From NCBI RefSeq assembly GCF_900197575.1, contig NZ_FZLN01000001.1, positions 1,178,001 to 1,242,000 on the forward strand: a stretch of DNA of 64,000 bases. The letters run 5' to 3'. Position numbers and translations under genes: made by a program. The notes under the pieces were generated by a model. That model had not been told where the DNA came from and searched no databases. It saw nothing but the letters and a program-made list of their open reading frames with translations. Each line of letters starts with the position of its first letter. Position 1 is the first letter of the stretch. This stretch comes from Acinetobacter apis. GTDB lineage: Bacteria > Pseudomonadota > Gammaproteobacteria > Pseudomonadales > Moraxellaceae. Below are positions 1 to 9,940 of this stretch, one piece after another.

Positions 1-2
1 TG

Positions 3-917
3 TTAGCGCGCGTTGGACTTGGGTCTCGTCGCTACATGGAAGAAGTCATTGCCGCAGGTCGTGTAAGCGTCAACGGTAAAGTAGCTCAAGTGGGCGAACG
101 AATTGAACAAGGTGATGAATTACGAATTGATGGACGTAAAGTACAATTTCAGCTTGAAGAAGAAATTCGCCGTCGTGTATTAATTTATTATAAGCCTGAG
201 GGTGAAATTTGTTCACGCAGTGATCCTGAACAGCGCCCAACTGTTTTTGACAGCTTGCCGCAAATTTCTAATGACCGTTGGGTGATGGTTGGTCGATTAG
301 ATATTAACAGTACAGGCCTATTGATGTTTACCAACGATGGTGAGTTGGCAAACCGTTTAATGCATCCATCAAATGAAGTCGAGCGTGAATATGCAGTTCG
401 CGTAATGGGTGAATTAACTCCTCAAATGCGCCAAAAACTGATTCAAGGTGTTGAGCTTGATGATGGTCCTGCTAAGTTTGAGTCAATTTCTGATCTTGGT
501 GGTGAAGGAATTAACCGTTGGTATCAAGTTGTGGTTAAAGAGGGACGTAACCGTGAAGTACGTCGTTTATTTGAATCACAAGAATTAAGAGTCAGCCGTT
601 TATTGCGTACGCGCTATGGTACTGTAATTTTACCGCGTGAATTGCGTACAGGACGTTGGACTGAGCTAGATAAGCATGACATCGATACACTTGCTAAACT
701 TGTGGAATTAAAGCCACGTCAAGGTACAGGCTTGTTTGGTATTGCAAAACGCCGTGCGGAAAAAATGGTTGAAAAACCAATGCCTGCACGCCGTGGTGGT
801 TATTTACGTCAGCAGCATCGTACAGACGAACAGCCTTCACAATCACAACAACCACGTCAGCAAAATTCTGAGAAAAACCAGCAGCGTTCACCACAGAATC
901 GTCATAACAAACGTTAA
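3..917 (+). CDS. rluB: 23S rRNA pseudouridine synthase B, 5' end outside window
   Basis: Predicted to convert a uridine of 23S rRNA (position 2605 in E. coli numbering) to pseudouridine. The reading frame is already open at base 3 (LARVGLGSRRY) and continues into the rest of an S4 RNA-binding domain, so the ATG at 36 is internal and the true start lies upstream of the window. The catalytic-domain signature GRLDINSTGLLMFTND, with its Asp, follows at about visible residues 98-113. After about residue 240 there is a basic, Gln-rich, low-complexity tail (QSQQPRQQNSEKNQQ), probably unstructured and RNA-contacting. RluB rather than RluE/F is inferred from the S4 domain and the long tail. Confidence 0.9.
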   Translation, partial: LARVGLGSRRYMEEVIAAGRVSVNGKVAQVGERIEQGDELRIDGRKVQFQLEEEIRRRVLIYYKPEGEICSRSDPEQRPTVFDSLPQISNDRWVMVGRLDINSTGLLMFTNDGELANRLMHPSNEVEREYAVRVMGELTPQMRQKLIQGVELDDGPAKFESISDLGGEGINRWYQVVVKEGRNREVRRLFESQELRVSRLLRTRYGTVILPRELRTGRWTELDKHDIDTLAKLVELKPRQGTGLFGIAKRRAEKMVEKPMPARRGGYLRQQHRTDEQPSQSQQPRQQNSEKNQQRSPQNRHNKR

Positions 918-931
918 ACTGCAATGGGTTT

Positions 932-959
932 AAAAAATGCCTCAACCGAGGCATTTTTT
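932..959. terminator. bidirectional terminator between rluB and bioD
   Basis: A 12-bp perfect stem (arms 932-943 and 948-959, loop AACC) is flanked by A-tract and T-tract, so it can end transcription of rluB on the plus strand and of the bio operon on the minus strand. The bioD stop codon lies at its right edge. Confidence 0.9.
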
Positions 960-1600
960 TATTGCTGTGGAATATCAATCCAAAGTGCTTTTGGAAAGTT
1001 TTTAATCATATAATCATATAAATAAGCTTTGGTATCTTTTGCAATAAGATGGTCTTTTGCATCATCATTTAAATTATAGGCAATTGCATGTAATACCACC
1101 TGATGTGCTTTTAATGCCTGTAAGCTGAGCAGTGTGTGGTTAATACTGCCTAACCGACCTGATGTAACCAAGATCACTGGCAATTTTTGTGCTTGAATAT
1201 AGTCGATGGTCAAGTAATGACGAGTGAGCGGCACCATCAACCCACCTGCGCCCTCAAGTAAAACCACATCAAAACGTTCAGACAGTGTGTGTGTTGCGGC
1301 TTGAATTTTAGCAAAATCAATTTCACGCTGATCAATTTCTGCAGCCAAATGTGGCGATGCAGGATAGCTAAAAATTTCTGGCATGGTTAAACCCGCATGA
1401 TCTTCTGCTAAAAAATCAATTCCCATAATTTTTCGATGCATTTGAATATCTTCAGATACAGCTTCATTGCCTGTTTGTATCAACTTTTGGGTAATGACTT
1501 GCTGCCCTTGCGCTGCATATTGCTGTGCTAAATATCCTGTGGCATAGGTTTTGCCAATTTCAGTATCAATTCCACTGATAAAATAAACATTGTCTGTCAT
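959..1600 (-). CDS. bioD: dethiobiotin synthetase
   Basis: Catalyses ATP- and CO2-dependent ring closure of 7,8-diaminopelargonate to dethiobiotin, the penultimate biotin step. The N-terminus has the P-loop GIDTEIGKTYAT, and the family segment VLLEGAGGLMVPL is at about residues 115-127. Its length of 213 residues fits the family. It is the last gene of the operon: its start overlaps the end of bioC by 4 nt (ATGA type), implying translational coupling. It ends in a bidirectional terminator shared with rluB. Confidence 0.95.
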   Translation of the reverse strand: MTDNVYFISGIDTEIGKTYATGYLAQQYAAQGQQVITQKLIQTGNEAVSEDIQMHRKIMGIDFLAEDHAGLTMPEIFSYPASPHLAAEIDQREIDFAKIQAATHTLSERFDVVLLEGAGGLMVPLTRHYLTIDYIQAQKLPVILVTSGRLGSINHTLLSLQALKAHQVVLHAIAYNLNDDAKDHLIAKDTKAYLYDYMIKNFPKALWIDIPQQ

Positions 1601-2367
1601 ATCACTCTCCGTGCAATGATATAAATTGGATGATAAGTCAAAGGATATACTGTTAATCCTGTGTCTTGTGGCTGAGCAAATTGCGCATAATCTGCATAAA
1701 ATTGCGCTAAGCTTTGTTTATTCCACACAAAATCTGTGGTGTTTGCAGTAACACCTGTGGCTTTTAAATGTTTAAGCACGTGTAAAGGATGGGTAAAATT
1801 CACATCAATATCATGTTCATGCAGATATAAAATTTCAAAGCCAATCTCTTTTAACTCAGCGCAAAGTTGAGCTGATGATAAATAATGTAAGCCCTGTCCT
1901 GTCAATGCTTTCATTTGATGCAAATTTCTTTCACCAAAAATTGAAAATGCCAACACACCATGCTGCTTTAAAGCCTTATGAATTCGCTTAAAGACCTGTT
2001 GAATATCTTGCATCCACTGTAAAGCCGAGCTTGAAACCACTGCATCTAAAGGATGTGGCAGTGTGATGGTTTCAATATCTCCAATACAAAAAGACAATGT
2101 ATCTGCTTTCGGCTGTAATTCAATCACATCTTCATATAAATCATTGGCAATATAATGCTGAGGCTGAATATTCTTGAGCAAAAGCTGTGTTAACGTACCC
2201 GAACCACATCCAATTTCAAATATAGATTGCACATCAGTGGGAAAAAACAGATTAATCTGCTCTGCCAAATGCTGACAAATTTGTTGTTGAGCAATCGCAT
2301 GTTCAGCATAACTGTCTTTGGCTTTGGTAAAGCGCTGCTTCACTTTATCTTTATCAATCGGATTCAC
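1597..2367 (-). CDS. bioC: malonyl-ACP O-methyltransferase
   Basis: SAM-dependent methyltransferase that methylates malonyl-ACP so that it can be elongated to pimeloyl-ACP methyl ester. Motif I for SAM binding is visible (IFEIGCGSGTLTQLLL, about residues 50-65), followed by an acidic post-motif (IANDLYEDVI). The 256-residue length fits BioC. It overlaps bioF upstream by 4 nt and bioD downstream by 4 nt, so three genes are coupled. The methyltransferase fold alone would not define the substrate; its position inside a complete bio operon does. Confidence 0.93.
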   Translation of the reverse strand: MNPIDKDKVKQRFTKAKDSYAEHAIAQQQICQHLAEQINLFFPTDVQSIFEIGCGSGTLTQLLLKNIQPQHYIANDLYEDVIELQPKADTLSFCIGDIETITLPHPLDAVVSSSALQWMQDIQQVFKRIHKALKQHGVLAFSIFGERNLHQMKALTGQGLHYLSSAQLCAELKEIGFEILYLHEHDIDVNFTHPLHVLKHLKATGVTANTTDFVWNKQSLAQFYADYAQFAQPQDTGLTVYPLTYHPIYIIARRVI

Positions 2368-3509
2368 AAGATTTGAACCAATTGTGCAAGCTCTGCTTGC
2401 TGTATAGATGCATTTAATGAGATCCGTAAGCGTGCACTTGCTTTAGGTACAGTTGGTGGACGTACCGGCATAATATAAAAGCCATGCTGTTGCAAGACGT
2501 TGGCTTTAGACAATGCAACATCGCTTTCTCCCACAATAATCGGAACCAAATGACTGCTCGATGGAGAACTATAGCCTTTTAAACGGACTTGTTGCTGTAA
2601 ATCATGGCTCAATTGGTTCAAATAGCTTCGTGCAGCCACCATACTTTGCATATGCTCAAATACATAAGCTGTCCATGCCACATTTAATGGTGGCAATGCT
2701 GTACTAAAAATTAAAGGTCGCATGGTATTAATCAAGTACTGCTTGATGACTTGATGACAAATCAAATATCCACCAATAGATGCCAATGCTTTACCAAATG
2801 TTCCGACTAAAAAGTCAATTTGATCCATGACTTGGTATTGTTCTGCACAGCCTAACCCTCGCTCGCCTCGTACACCAATGGCATGGGCTTCATCAACATA
2901 AAGCATAACTTTTGAAAAAGTTGCTTTTAATTTCACTAAGGCGGTTAAATCAGTTTCATCTCCATCCATACTAAAAATGCTTTCTGTGACCACAATAATG
3001 CGTTCAATTGCTGCATCATCATGATATTTTTCAAGTAAAGTCTGTAGATGAACAAGGTCATTATGTCGGTAGCGCACATAGGTGGCTGAACTCAAACGAA
3101 TACCATCAATGATGCTTGCATGTACGAGTTTATCCGCAAGAATGAGTGTTTTTGCATCTGTGATTGCAGGTAGAATCCCCAAATTCATATGGTAGCCGCT
3201 ATTAAAGAGCAATGCCTCTCGCCCAAATGCTTTGGCAATGACATCTTCACATTCCTCGTATGCAGCAAAATTTCCTGTTAATAGACGTGATGAAGAACTG
3301 CTTAAATATGCTGAAGATTGAGATAAAAACTGTTCACGTAAATCTAAATCTGAGGCTAAACCCAAATAATCATTGGATGATAGATTCAGCATTGTATGCT
3401 GCTGAATGGTAATCCAGCGCGCTTGCTGTACATTGGTGGTTAATGTTCGTAAATTACCACTGTGCTTTAACCGTGTAAGCTGATCTTCGTAATGTTGTAA
3501 TAATGACAT
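2364..3509 (-). CDS. bioF: 8-amino-7-oxononanoate synthase
   Basis: PLP enzyme condensing pimeloyl-ACP with alanine to give KAPA. Visible features are VTESIFSMDGDETDL, the PLP-contacting DEAHAIGVRGERGLG and the Schiff-base lysine in GTFGKALASIGGY (about residues 238-250). Length 381 residues is normal for the family. It starts 2 nt after the bioA stop and overlaps bioC by 4 nt. Confidence 0.95.
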   Translation of the reverse strand: MSLLQHYEDQLTRLKHSGNLRTLTTNVQQARWITIQQHTMLNLSSNDYLGLASDLDLREQFLSQSSAYLSSSSSRLLTGNFAAYEECEDVIAKAFGREALLFNSGYHMNLGILPAITDAKTLILADKLVHASIIDGIRLSSATYVRYRHNDLVHLQTLLEKYHDDAAIERIIVVTESIFSMDGDETDLTALVKLKATFSKVMLYVDEAHAIGVRGERGLGCAEQYQVMDQIDFLVGTFGKALASIGGYLICHQVIKQYLINTMRPLIFSTALPPLNVAWTAYVFEHMQSMVAARSYLNQLSHDLQQQVRLKGYSSPSSSHLVPIIVGESDVALSKANVLQQHGFYIMPVRPPTVPKASARLRISLNASIQQAELAQLVQIL

Positions 3510-3511
3510 GA

Positions 3512-4798
3512 CTATTCCTTGATTTGCTCAATCACATCAACCAATTTAGTCAGTAACGTTTGCAATGTACTTTTGGTCATCACATATGGCGGCATAACAT
3601 AAATTAAACGACCAAACGGACGAACCCAAATTCCATTTTCTACAAATAAATCTTGAAGTTGTGCCATATTGACGGCATTTTTCATTTCTACTACGCCAAT
3701 TGCACCTAAAACACGTACATCAGCGACAGTAGACAATACAGATAAAGGCTGTAAATACTGCGTTAAAGTCTGTGCTAAATCTGAGATGGTCTGTTGCCAA
3801 TTCGACTCTATAAGCATGGTGGTACTTTTAAGTGCCACTGCACAAGCCAAAGGATTGGCCATAAAGGTGGGTCCATGCATAAATACCGAAGCTTCACCTT
3901 GTGAAATGGTGTCTGCCACATGTTTAGTGGTTAAGGTTGCTGCCAAGGTCATGTATCCCCCTGTCAATGCTTTACCAATACACATTACATCAGGTTCAAC
4001 CCCTGCATGTTCCCAAGCAAATAATTGACCTGTACGCCCAAATCCTGTCGCAATTTCATCAAAAATCATCAGTACCTGATATTGCTCACACAGTATTTTG
4101 GCCTGACGTAAATACTCAGGGTGATAAAAACGCATCCCACCTGCCCCTTGTACAATCGGCTCAATAATCATTGCAGCAATATGATGATGATGTTTTTCTA
4201 ATGTTTCTGCCAAAGGCTCAATATCAGATGGATGCCATGTTCCATGAAAAGTGCTGATTGGTGCAGGTACAAAATAGCGAGTAGGTAATGCAGAACCAAA
4301 GACCTGATGCATGCCAGTTACAGGATCACATACGGACATGGCATTCCATGTATCACCATGATAACCCGAGCGTGTCGAGACAAAATTGGTTTTTTGAGTT
4401 TTCCCTTGGGCTGTCCAATATTGCACTGCCATTTTGAGTGCGACTTCAACGGCAACAGAACCTGAGTCTGCATAGAAAATTTTGTCTAATTGTGGTGGTG
4501 TGATTTTTAATAAAACTTTACCAAGCTCAATGGCAGGGTCATGTGTTAATCCACCAAACATAACGTGCGACATTTTTTCAAGCTGAGAAATCACGGCTTG
4601 ATTGAGTTCAGGATGATTATAGCCATGAATGGTACACCACCATGATGACATTCCATCAATCAGTTGCCGTCCATCTTCAAGTTCAATGGTCGTACCATAT
4701 GCCCGTTTAACTTTAAACGTAGGCAGCGGATGAGTCATTGACGTGTAAGGATGCCACAAATGTGTTTGATCGAATGAATCTACCATGCCTGTACTCAT
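3512..4798 (-). CDS. bioA: adenosylmethionine-8-amino-7-oxononanoate aminotransferase
   Basis: Class III PLP aminotransferase converting KAPA to diaminopelargonate with SAM as amino donor. Visible features are [16 protein letters not shown] near the N-terminus, [31 protein letters not shown] and the PLP lysine in [15 protein letters not shown]. Length 428 residues is typical. It follows bioH with a 55-nt gap and precedes bioF by 2 nt. An alternative start at the Met four codons in cannot be excluded. The 55-nt gap upstream was read for BirA-, BioQ- or BioR-type operators and none is convincing. Confidence 0.95.
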   Translation of the reverse strand: MSTGMVDSFDQTHLWHPYTSMTHPLPTFKVKRAYGTTIELEDGRQLIDGMSSWWCTIHGYNHPELNQAVISQLEKMSHVMFGGLTHDPAIELGKVLLKITPPQLDKIFYADSGSVAVEVALKMAVQYWTAQGKTQKTNFVSTRSGYHGDTWNAMSVCDPVTGMHQVFGSALPTRYFVPAPISTFHGTWHPSDIEPLAETLEKHHHHIAAMIIEPIVQGAGGMRFYHPEYLRQAKILCEQYQVLMIFDEIATGFGRTGQLFAWEHAGVEPDVMCIGKALTGGYMTLAATLTTKHVADTISQGEASVFMHGPTFMANPLACAVALKSTTMLIESNWQQTISDLAQTLTQYLQPLSVLSTVADVRVLGAIGVVEMKNAVNMAQLQDLFVENGIWVRPFGRLIYVMPPYVMTKSTLQTLLTKLVDVIEQIKE

Positions 4799-4853
4799 TG
4801 TCTGAATTTGCTTTGCATATTAGAAGTTTTATTGACAACATACTATTGCCAGA

Positions 4854-5576
4854 TCAGTCAAATATTTGGTGTTCTTGTTGCAAGAAAGCATGAATTGCAT
4901 CTGCTGTTGCATGAGGATGCAAAACAGGAAAAGCATGGCTAACATTTGACATTGTTGCAGTCGTCAGCCTAGGCGATAGTATGACCTGTTTTAATGCATG
5001 TTGAACTTGGCTAGGTACTAGAGTGTCATTGCTTGCAAACAAATGGTGGCTTGTGATTGGAAACTCAAGTGTCTGTAAAGCATTGATAGTTTCAAGCAGA
5101 GAGAGCCCATGTTGTAAAGCATCAAAAGGCGGGGTGGTTACATGTGATTGCAGTGTAAAAGCCGCCGCTTTTAACTGAGCTTCGCCACGACAAATATTAA
5201 AATAAAATTGTTTTAATGTCTGTGCAGGGTGGTCATTGAACTGTGTTTTAAATTGAAAGAATTGTTCCACTGACATCGCATAAGGCCAGTTTTCTTTAGC
5301 AACAAAACAAGGATTCGACGCTAAGGTCATTATTTTCGGTGCTGTTTGAGTGTCCTGATATAATCTTGCTGCACACCATATGGCCAATTGCCCACCCAGT
5401 GACCAACCAACAATTAAATCTGCTGTTTGTGCTGCACAGTAGATATCTTGCTCAGCATCAAAAAAATCAAATAATTGGACTTGGTGCCCTTGTTGTTGTA
5501 AAGCAGACTGCAAAGGTATTAACGCTGTGGCTCCTACCCCCCAACCTGTAATTAATAAAATACGTCCTGTGCTCAT
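4854..5576 (-). CDS. bioH: alpha/beta hydrolase, pimeloyl-ACP methyl ester esterase type
   Basis: Predicted to remove the methyl group from pimeloyl-ACP methyl ester, closing the BioC-dependent pathway. The fold is alpha/beta hydrolase: nucleophile elbow GWSLGGQLA (Ser at about residue 59), an acid in FASNDTLVP and the His in VSHAFPVLHP. It is the first gene of the bioH-A-F-C-D cluster. At 240 residues it is slightly shorter than E. coli BioH. Several non-homologous esterases can fill this slot (BioG, BioK, BioV), so the function rests largely on context; BioH-like is the best guess. Confidence 0.75.
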   Translation of the reverse strand: MSTGRILLITGWGVGATALIPLQSALQQQGHQVQLFDFFDAEQDIYCAAQTADLIVGWSLGGQLAIWCAARLYQDTQTAPKIMTLASNPCFVAKENWPYAMSVEQFFQFKTQFNDHPAQTLKQFYFNICRGEAQLKAAAFTLQSHVTTPPFDALQHGLSLLETINALQTLEFPITSHHLFASNDTLVPSQVQHALKQVILSPRLTTATMSNVSHAFPVLHPHATADAIHAFLQQEHQIFD

Positions 5577-5625
5577 GGCTCACATACATGGTGGTTGAGC
5601 TGCCATTATAAAGCTGAACGCGCTA

Positions 5626-5662
5626 ATAAATCACGCATCGCATGAGACAATGCGTGATTTAT
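5626..5662. terminator. 13-bp perfect hairpin upstream of the bio operon
   Basis: Arms 5626-5638 (ATAAATCACGCAT) and 5650-5662 are exact inverted repeats separated by 11 nt. It lies between the stop of the acid phosphatase gene and the start of bioH, both on the minus strand. There is no long U-tract, so it may be a weak terminator, an mRNA-stabilising 3' end or an operator. Confidence 0.5.
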
Positions 5663-5673
5663 CATTAGGAAAT

Positions 5674-6396
5674 TTATTTTATTTTCTTTTGGATTTCACG
5701 CTTTGCATCTTCTAAAGTTTTTGCAAAATCTTTGTCTGCATGTAAGCGTGCAACAATGGCTGAGCCAGTAATTCGTCCTGCATCGACATCACTTTGCCAA
5801 TGTACACCACAAATAACGCGGCTTTGACCATATTGATAGCCACGCTCTAAAATTTCATTTTGGCGGTCTGGTCTGATTTCAGCCAAAATTAATGCAGATG
5901 ACCAACCAATGGTTGTATGACCTGATGGATATGCCCCATTTTTACTTAATGATGCTTCATCATTTGGAGTACATGTATGCGAGTTAAAAAACACAAATGG
6001 ACGCATGCGCATATAATGCTCTTTTGCTGTTTTTGTCGCATAACCACCGGCATCTGTACGTAATTTTCTTAAAATTTCGTATGTCACAGGTGTATTGGTT
6101 GGTGAGATTTCCACGCCAAACGCTTCAGAAAATGACTTACCGATATTGGCATCAGACAAATCGGCATCAACTGCAGCTTGTTGCCAGCGCGCTGTTCCTA
6201 CAAGGCTACGTGCTTGATCATACGCGGCTTTATCTCTTAAAAAATCGACACTATTAAATGCAGGCGGTGCAGGTACGATTTTTAAACTATCAGGAACTTG
6301 ATTGAGTTGTAAAAAAGAATTATTGCTGTCTGCAGCATGTGCAGTAGATAATAAGCCCAGCGTAAAGAGTACACTGAATCGTGCTTTTATTTTCAT
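5674..6396 (-). CDS. secreted class A acid phosphatase (PAP2 superfamily)
   Basis: Predicted periplasmic non-specific phosphomonoesterase. A signal peptide is visible (MKIKARFSVLFTLGLLSTAHA, cleavage after AHA). The three PAP2 motifs are present: KEHYMRMRPF, then YPSGHTTIGWSSAL, then SRVICGVHWQSDVDAGR, which together carry the Lys/Arg, Ser-Gly-His and Arg...His...Asp catalytic residues of class A acid phosphatases (PhoN/PhoC type). Length 240 residues matches the family. It is the only gene in its transcript as far as can be seen. The physiological substrate is unknown. Confidence 0.88.
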   Translation of the reverse strand: MKIKARFSVLFTLGLLSTAHAADSNNSFLQLNQVPDSLKIVPAPPAFNSVDFLRDKAAYDQARSLVGTARWQQAAVDADLSDANIGKSFSEAFGVEISPTNTPVTYEILRKLRTDAGGYATKTAKEHYMRMRPFVFFNSHTCTPNDEASLSKNGAYPSGHTTIGWSSALILAEIRPDRQNEILERGYQYGQSRVICGVHWQSDVDAGRITGSAIVARLHADKDFAKTLEDAKREIQKKIK

Positions 6397-6549
6397 GAAA
6401 GGTCATTCCTTTGATCAGGTGTAACAAAATATATTACAGATTTCTGACATTAATATGACACATCCTAAATTTAACAACTCTTCTCTTGATCTCTTGTTAA
6501 ATATCAGTCAGTTTGAGTCATTATTTTTTTAGAATATAGACCTTATCCC

Positions 6550-7185
6550 ATGTATAGCGGCATTGTTTTTGGCACAGAAAAAATTCAAAAAATCGAAGAG
6601 AATATCGGTTATAGCACCATTTATGTCACAGATACCCAGTCTTTTTTTACCGATGCTTTTATTGGCGCCAGTGTCGCCATAGACGGTGTCTGTTTAACGG
6701 TCAAAGAATTACTGACTGATCAAGGCATGGTAAGCTTTGATATTTCAGATCTGACCAAAGAAGTAACCACACTGAAGGATTTACAGATTGGTCAAGTGGT
6801 GAATGTTGAACGATCACTAAAAGTCGGTATGGAAAACGGCGGTCATAGTATGTATGGACATATTGAATCAACCGCATTAGTACAGAACTGTACTTTTAAA
6901 GGTGAAACATTACACTTAACCCTTAAACTACCTAGCGAGACAATTAAATATTTCTTTTTGAAAGGTTTTATTGGTTTACATGGCTGTAGTTTAACGGTTA
7001 ATCATGTCGATAAAGCTCGTGCAGAATTATCTGTGTATTTAATTCCAGAAACATTACGTTTAACCAATTTTAAAGATGTTCAGCCAGGACAGGCGTTAAA
7101 TTTTGAAATTGATCAAACTACACGTACCCTTGTCGATACATTAACCCATATATATGCGCAACAAGCTGATCTTAAATCGCTTTAA
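6550..7185 (+). CDS. ribE: riboflavin synthase-like protein (alpha subunit), divergent
   Basis: Two tandem lumazine-binding barrels, as in riboflavin synthase, which dismutates two lumazines to riboflavin. N-terminal barrel: MYSGIV start, Ser41 and Cys48 (SVAIDGVCLTV), GGHSMYGHI with both His. C-terminal barrel: FLKGFIGLHGCSLTV and LIPETLRLTNF. Two departures stand out. The Asp conserved in the E. coli motif GIDGISLTV is His144 here, and the first barrel's usual ETLR-T motif reads SDLTKEVTTL. The enzyme may be active, or this may be a lumazine/flavin-binding paralogue. The gene is convergent with nadB and their 3' ends overlap by 4 nt. Confidence 0.75.
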   Translation: MYSGIVFGTEKIQKIEENIGYSTIYVTDTQSFFTDAFIGASVAIDGVCLTVKELLTDQGMVSFDISDLTKEVTTLKDLQIGQVVNVERSLKVGMENGGHSMYGHIESTALVQNCTFKGETLHLTLKLPSETIKYFFLKGFIGLHGCSLTVNHVDKARAELSVYLIPETLRLTNFKDVQPGQALNFEIDQTTRTLVDTLTHIYAQQADLKSL

Positions 7186-8693
7186 ACGGGTAAACACGCT
7201 GTCCAAGTAGGTGATGTTTCTGTATGTTGATGGTCTTGTCGATAATGGACACCACGGCTCTCTAAACGTGTTAATGCAGAACACACCATCAACAATGCCA
7301 CAATAATTTGCTTTTGTTGTGGCTGTTGTTTTTTCCAATACATGAGCTGTGTATATAAGGTAATTAATCCTGCTTGATCTCGTAATAACCCCAAATGCTC
7401 ACTCATCATTTTTTTTAACTGCGTCATTGAAAAATCGGTATATTCAGGCAAATCATCTATTACTGTCTCATATTGAACCAAATGACCATGTTCAATTTGC
7501 GGAGCGACCCACTTCGCTTTAGATGATATATGTTGGGATACATTTAATCCCGTAACCACACACTCAAGCAATGAGTTACTCGCCAAACGGTTTGCCCCAT
7601 GTAGGCCTGTACATGCCACCTCACCAATTGCATAGAGCTGTGGTAAATCAGTCAAACCTTGATGATTTGCCAATACCCCACCACAGTGATAATGCGCAGC
7701 AGGCGTTACAGGAATAGGCTGCTGACAAATATTTAAACCGAGTGATAAACAATATTGATAAATACTTGGAAAGTGCGCTTGAATAAATGAATCTGCTAAA
7801 TGCGTCATATCCAAGACTACAGGCTGATGATATTTCAACTGCTCTTGCCCATTTGCACGCGCTACAATATCTCTTGGAGCAAGCTCTGCACGATGATCAT
7901 AATCAGGCATAAAACGATGACCTACCGCATTTCTTAATATGCCACCTTCACCGCGTAATGCTTCTGAAATTAAAAAACCTGCTGCATTTGGTAACGCCAA
8001 TGCCGTTGGATGAAATTGCACCATTTCAAGATTGACAAGACGACAGCCTGCTTGCCATGCAACCGCTAAACCATCGCCGAATGAATGCGCAGCATTGGTG
8101 GTATGAGCAAACAATTGACCCACACCCCCTGTTGCAAGCACAGTAGATGCTGCTTTAATCTCTTGGCTCTCTACCAAAGATGACGTGTAATACCTGACGC
8201 CTTGACATTGACCATGCTCAATGCACAGTGAATCAAGCGTCACATCTGTAATACATTCAATATGTTTAGCCGCTAAAACCCGATCTGCTAAAACTTGCAT
8301 GACTGCAAGACCGGTATGATCTGCCACATGAACAATACGGCGATGATCATGACCACCCTCTTGGGTTAAATGCAGCTCACCATTTACCTGATCAAACTCC
8401 ACCCCTTGCTCAATTAACCAATCAATGGCCAATGGTGCTTGCTCTAAAATATGGCGGGTATGCTCTAAATGACACAACCCTGCGCCTGCAATATGTGTAT
8501 TTAAAATATGACGATCAATATGGTCAGATTGATCAATGACAGCAGCAATGCCACCTTGGGCTAAATGACTTGAACATGTCAATAAAGGTGCTTTCATCAG
8601 CACAGCCACACGATAATCCGTAGGCATCGCCAATGCAGCTGTTAAACCTGCAAGCCCTGTTCCCACAATGACAACATCATATTCTTTTTGCAT
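7182..8693 (-). CDS. nadB: L-aspartate oxidase
   Basis: FAD enzyme oxidising L-aspartate to iminoaspartate, the first de novo NAD step. The N-terminal dinucleotide-binding motif is [15 protein letters not shown], followed by [11 protein letters not shown]. The family signatures [13 protein letters not shown] ([13 protein letters not shown]) and [11 protein letters not shown] are present. At 503 residues it is somewhat shorter than the E. coli protein (540), mainly at the C-terminus. The start lies inside the nadA coding end (17-nt overlap), so nadA-nadB is one transcript. Its stop overlaps the convergent riboflavin synthase-like gene by 4 nt. Confidence 0.94.
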   Translation of the reverse strand: MQKEYDVVIVGTGLAGLTAALAMPTDYRVAVLMKAPLLTCSSHLAQGGIAAVIDQSDHIDRHILNTHIAGAGLCHLEHTRHILEQAPLAIDWLIEQGVEFDQVNGELHLTQEGGHDHRRIVHVADHTGLAVMQVLADRVLAAKHIECITDVTLDSLCIEHGQCQGVRYYTSSLVESQEIKAASTVLATGGVGQLFAHTTNAAHSFGDGLAVAWQAGCRLVNLEMVQFHPTALALPNAAGFLISEALRGEGGILRNAVGHRFMPDYDHRAELAPRDIVARANGQEQLKYHQPVVLDMTHLADSFIQAHFPSIYQYCLSLGLNICQQPIPVTPAAHYHCGGVLANHQGLTDLPQLYAIGEVACTGLHGANRLASNSLLECVVTGLNVSQHISSKAKWVAPQIEHGHLVQYETVIDDLPEYTDFSMTQLKKMMSEHLGLLRDQAGLITLYTQLMYWKKQQPQQKQIIVALLMVCSALTRLESRGVHYRQDHQHTETSPTWTACLPV

Positions 8694-9867
8694 GATGTTG
8701 CTCGACTAACCATGTTGCATAGGCATCTTTACCACCTGATAAATCAAGTGGTTTCCCTTGCTTAACATGTTGGTATGTGGCTGAAAAATCAAGCATCTTT
8801 ACAATTGGCTGTTGGGCGCGTTCTAATAATGCGTCATCCACATGTACTTCTTGATGACCATGCTGCAATACATCAGCACATGCTTTTAATCCATTCATTG
8901 CCATCCATGGACAAAATGCACATGATTTACAGGTCGCCCCTTTGCCTGCTGTTGGCGCTGCAATAAACTTTTTATTGGGTGCTTGTTTTTGCATTTCATG
9001 CACAATGCCTTGATCCGTTGCCACAATGAATGTGTCATGATCTGCTTCCATAACAGCATGCAGTAATTTACTGGTTGAACCCACCACATCGGCATGAACC
9101 ACCACTTCAGTAGGTGACTCAGGATGCACCAACACCAAAGCATTTGGATGTTTTTGTTTTAAATGTAATAGCTCAATGCCTTTAAATTCATTATGAACAA
9201 TGCATGAACCTTGCCACAGTAGCATATCAGCGCCAGTTTGATTTTGAATATATGTTCCCAGATGGCGATCAGGCCCCCATAAGATTTTTTTACCTTGTGC
9301 ATGTAAATAACTTACAATTTCAATGGCAATCGAAGACGTTACCACCCAATCTGCTCTTGCTTTCACTTCAGCACTGGTATTGGCATAAACCACCACTGTA
9401 CGGTCAGGATGTTGATCACAAAATTGATTAAACTCAGCAATCGGACAGCCTAGATCTAAAGAACATGTTGCATCTAAATCAGGCATGAAGACCCGTTTGT
9501 GTGGACTTAAAATTTTTGCCGTCTCTCCCATGAACCGTACACCGACCACAAGTAAGGTCTCCGCAGGATGCGTTTGGCAAAACTTGGCCATCTCTAAAGA
9601 ATCCCCCACCATTCCACCGGTAGCCAAAGCAAGGTCTTGCAACTCAGGCTCAACATAATAATGGGCCACCATAACCGCATTTTTTTCTTTTAATAATCGT
9701 TTGATGTTTGTTTGGTAATGCTGTTGCTGCTGTGCTGATAAAGGCTCAGGTACTTTTGCCCAAGCGTGTTGTAAAGTACATGCCTGTTGTTCTACATGCA
9801 TCGCATGTTGCTGCATATGGTCTAAAGATGGCTTTTCATACGGGTAATGATTAATTGCTGTCTGCAT
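8677..9867 (-). CDS. nadA: quinolinate synthase A
   Basis: [4Fe-4S] enzyme condensing iminoaspartate with dihydroxyacetone phosphate to quinolinate. Candidate cluster cysteines are in [16 protein letters not shown] and [10 protein letters not shown]; substrate motifs [15 protein letters not shown] and PTAGKGATC are present. The frame is open to a GTG at 9885, but the ATG at 9867 is preferred because a GGA element lies about 8-10 nt upstream of it and nothing comparable precedes the GTG. About 45 residues precede the catalytic core, as in long-form NadA. It is the first gene of the nadAB transcript. Its promoter region contains two NadQ-type operator candidates. Confidence 0.94.
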   Translation of the reverse strand: MQTAINHYPYEKPSLDHMQQHAMHVEQQACTLQHAWAKVPEPLSAQQQQHYQTNIKRLLKEKNAVMVAHYYVEPELQDLALATGGMVGDSLEMAKFCQTHPAETLLVVGVRFMGETAKILSPHKRVFMPDLDATCSLDLGCPIAEFNQFCDQHPDRTVVVYANTSAEVKARADWVVTSSIAIEIVSYLHAQGKKILWGPDRHLGTYIQNQTGADMLLWQGSCIVHNEFKGIELLHLKQKHPNALVLVHPESPTEVVVHADVVGSTSKLLHAVMEADHDTFIVATDQGIVHEMQKQAPNKKFIAAPTAGKGATCKSCAFCPWMAMNGLKACADVLQHGHQEVHVDDALLERAQQPIVKMLDFSATYQHVKQGKPLDLSGGKDAYATWLVEQHHAKRI

Positions 9868-9897
9868 GTGCTCAATCCGAATCACGAATTAAATTAT

Positions 9898-9916
9898 TAT
9901 GCTCATAAAGAGTATA
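9898..9916. promoter_or_regulatory. candidate NadQ operator 1 at the nadA promoter
   Basis: Read on the minus strand this is TATACTC-TTTAT-GAGCATA, an imperfect 7-5-7 palindrome. It differs at one base from the site at 11067-11085 before nadC. It covers the probable -10 box of nadA (minus-strand TTATAC, 9912-9917). A repressor bound here would block nadA transcription. Operator function is inferred from recurrence and position. Confidence 0.75.
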
Positions 9917-9940
9917 ACAAAACAATGACTTTTTAATCAA
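9912..9940 (-). promoter_or_regulatory. probable nadA promoter
   Basis: The minus strand reads TTGATT (9935-9940), a 17-nt spacer, then TTATAC (9912-9917). Both hexamers are buried in the operator-like palindromes at 9932-9950 and 9898-9916. Confidence 0.55.

Noticed and set aside
694..978. Open frame on the minus strand across the end of rluB
   Set aside because: It is a shadow of the repetitive, Gln-rich rluB tail, with no SD or family similarity.
4799..4853. A biotin-repressor operator in front of bioA
   Set aside because: TTGTCAA occurs but no second half-site at BirA spacing, and no BioQ or BioR palindrome is present.
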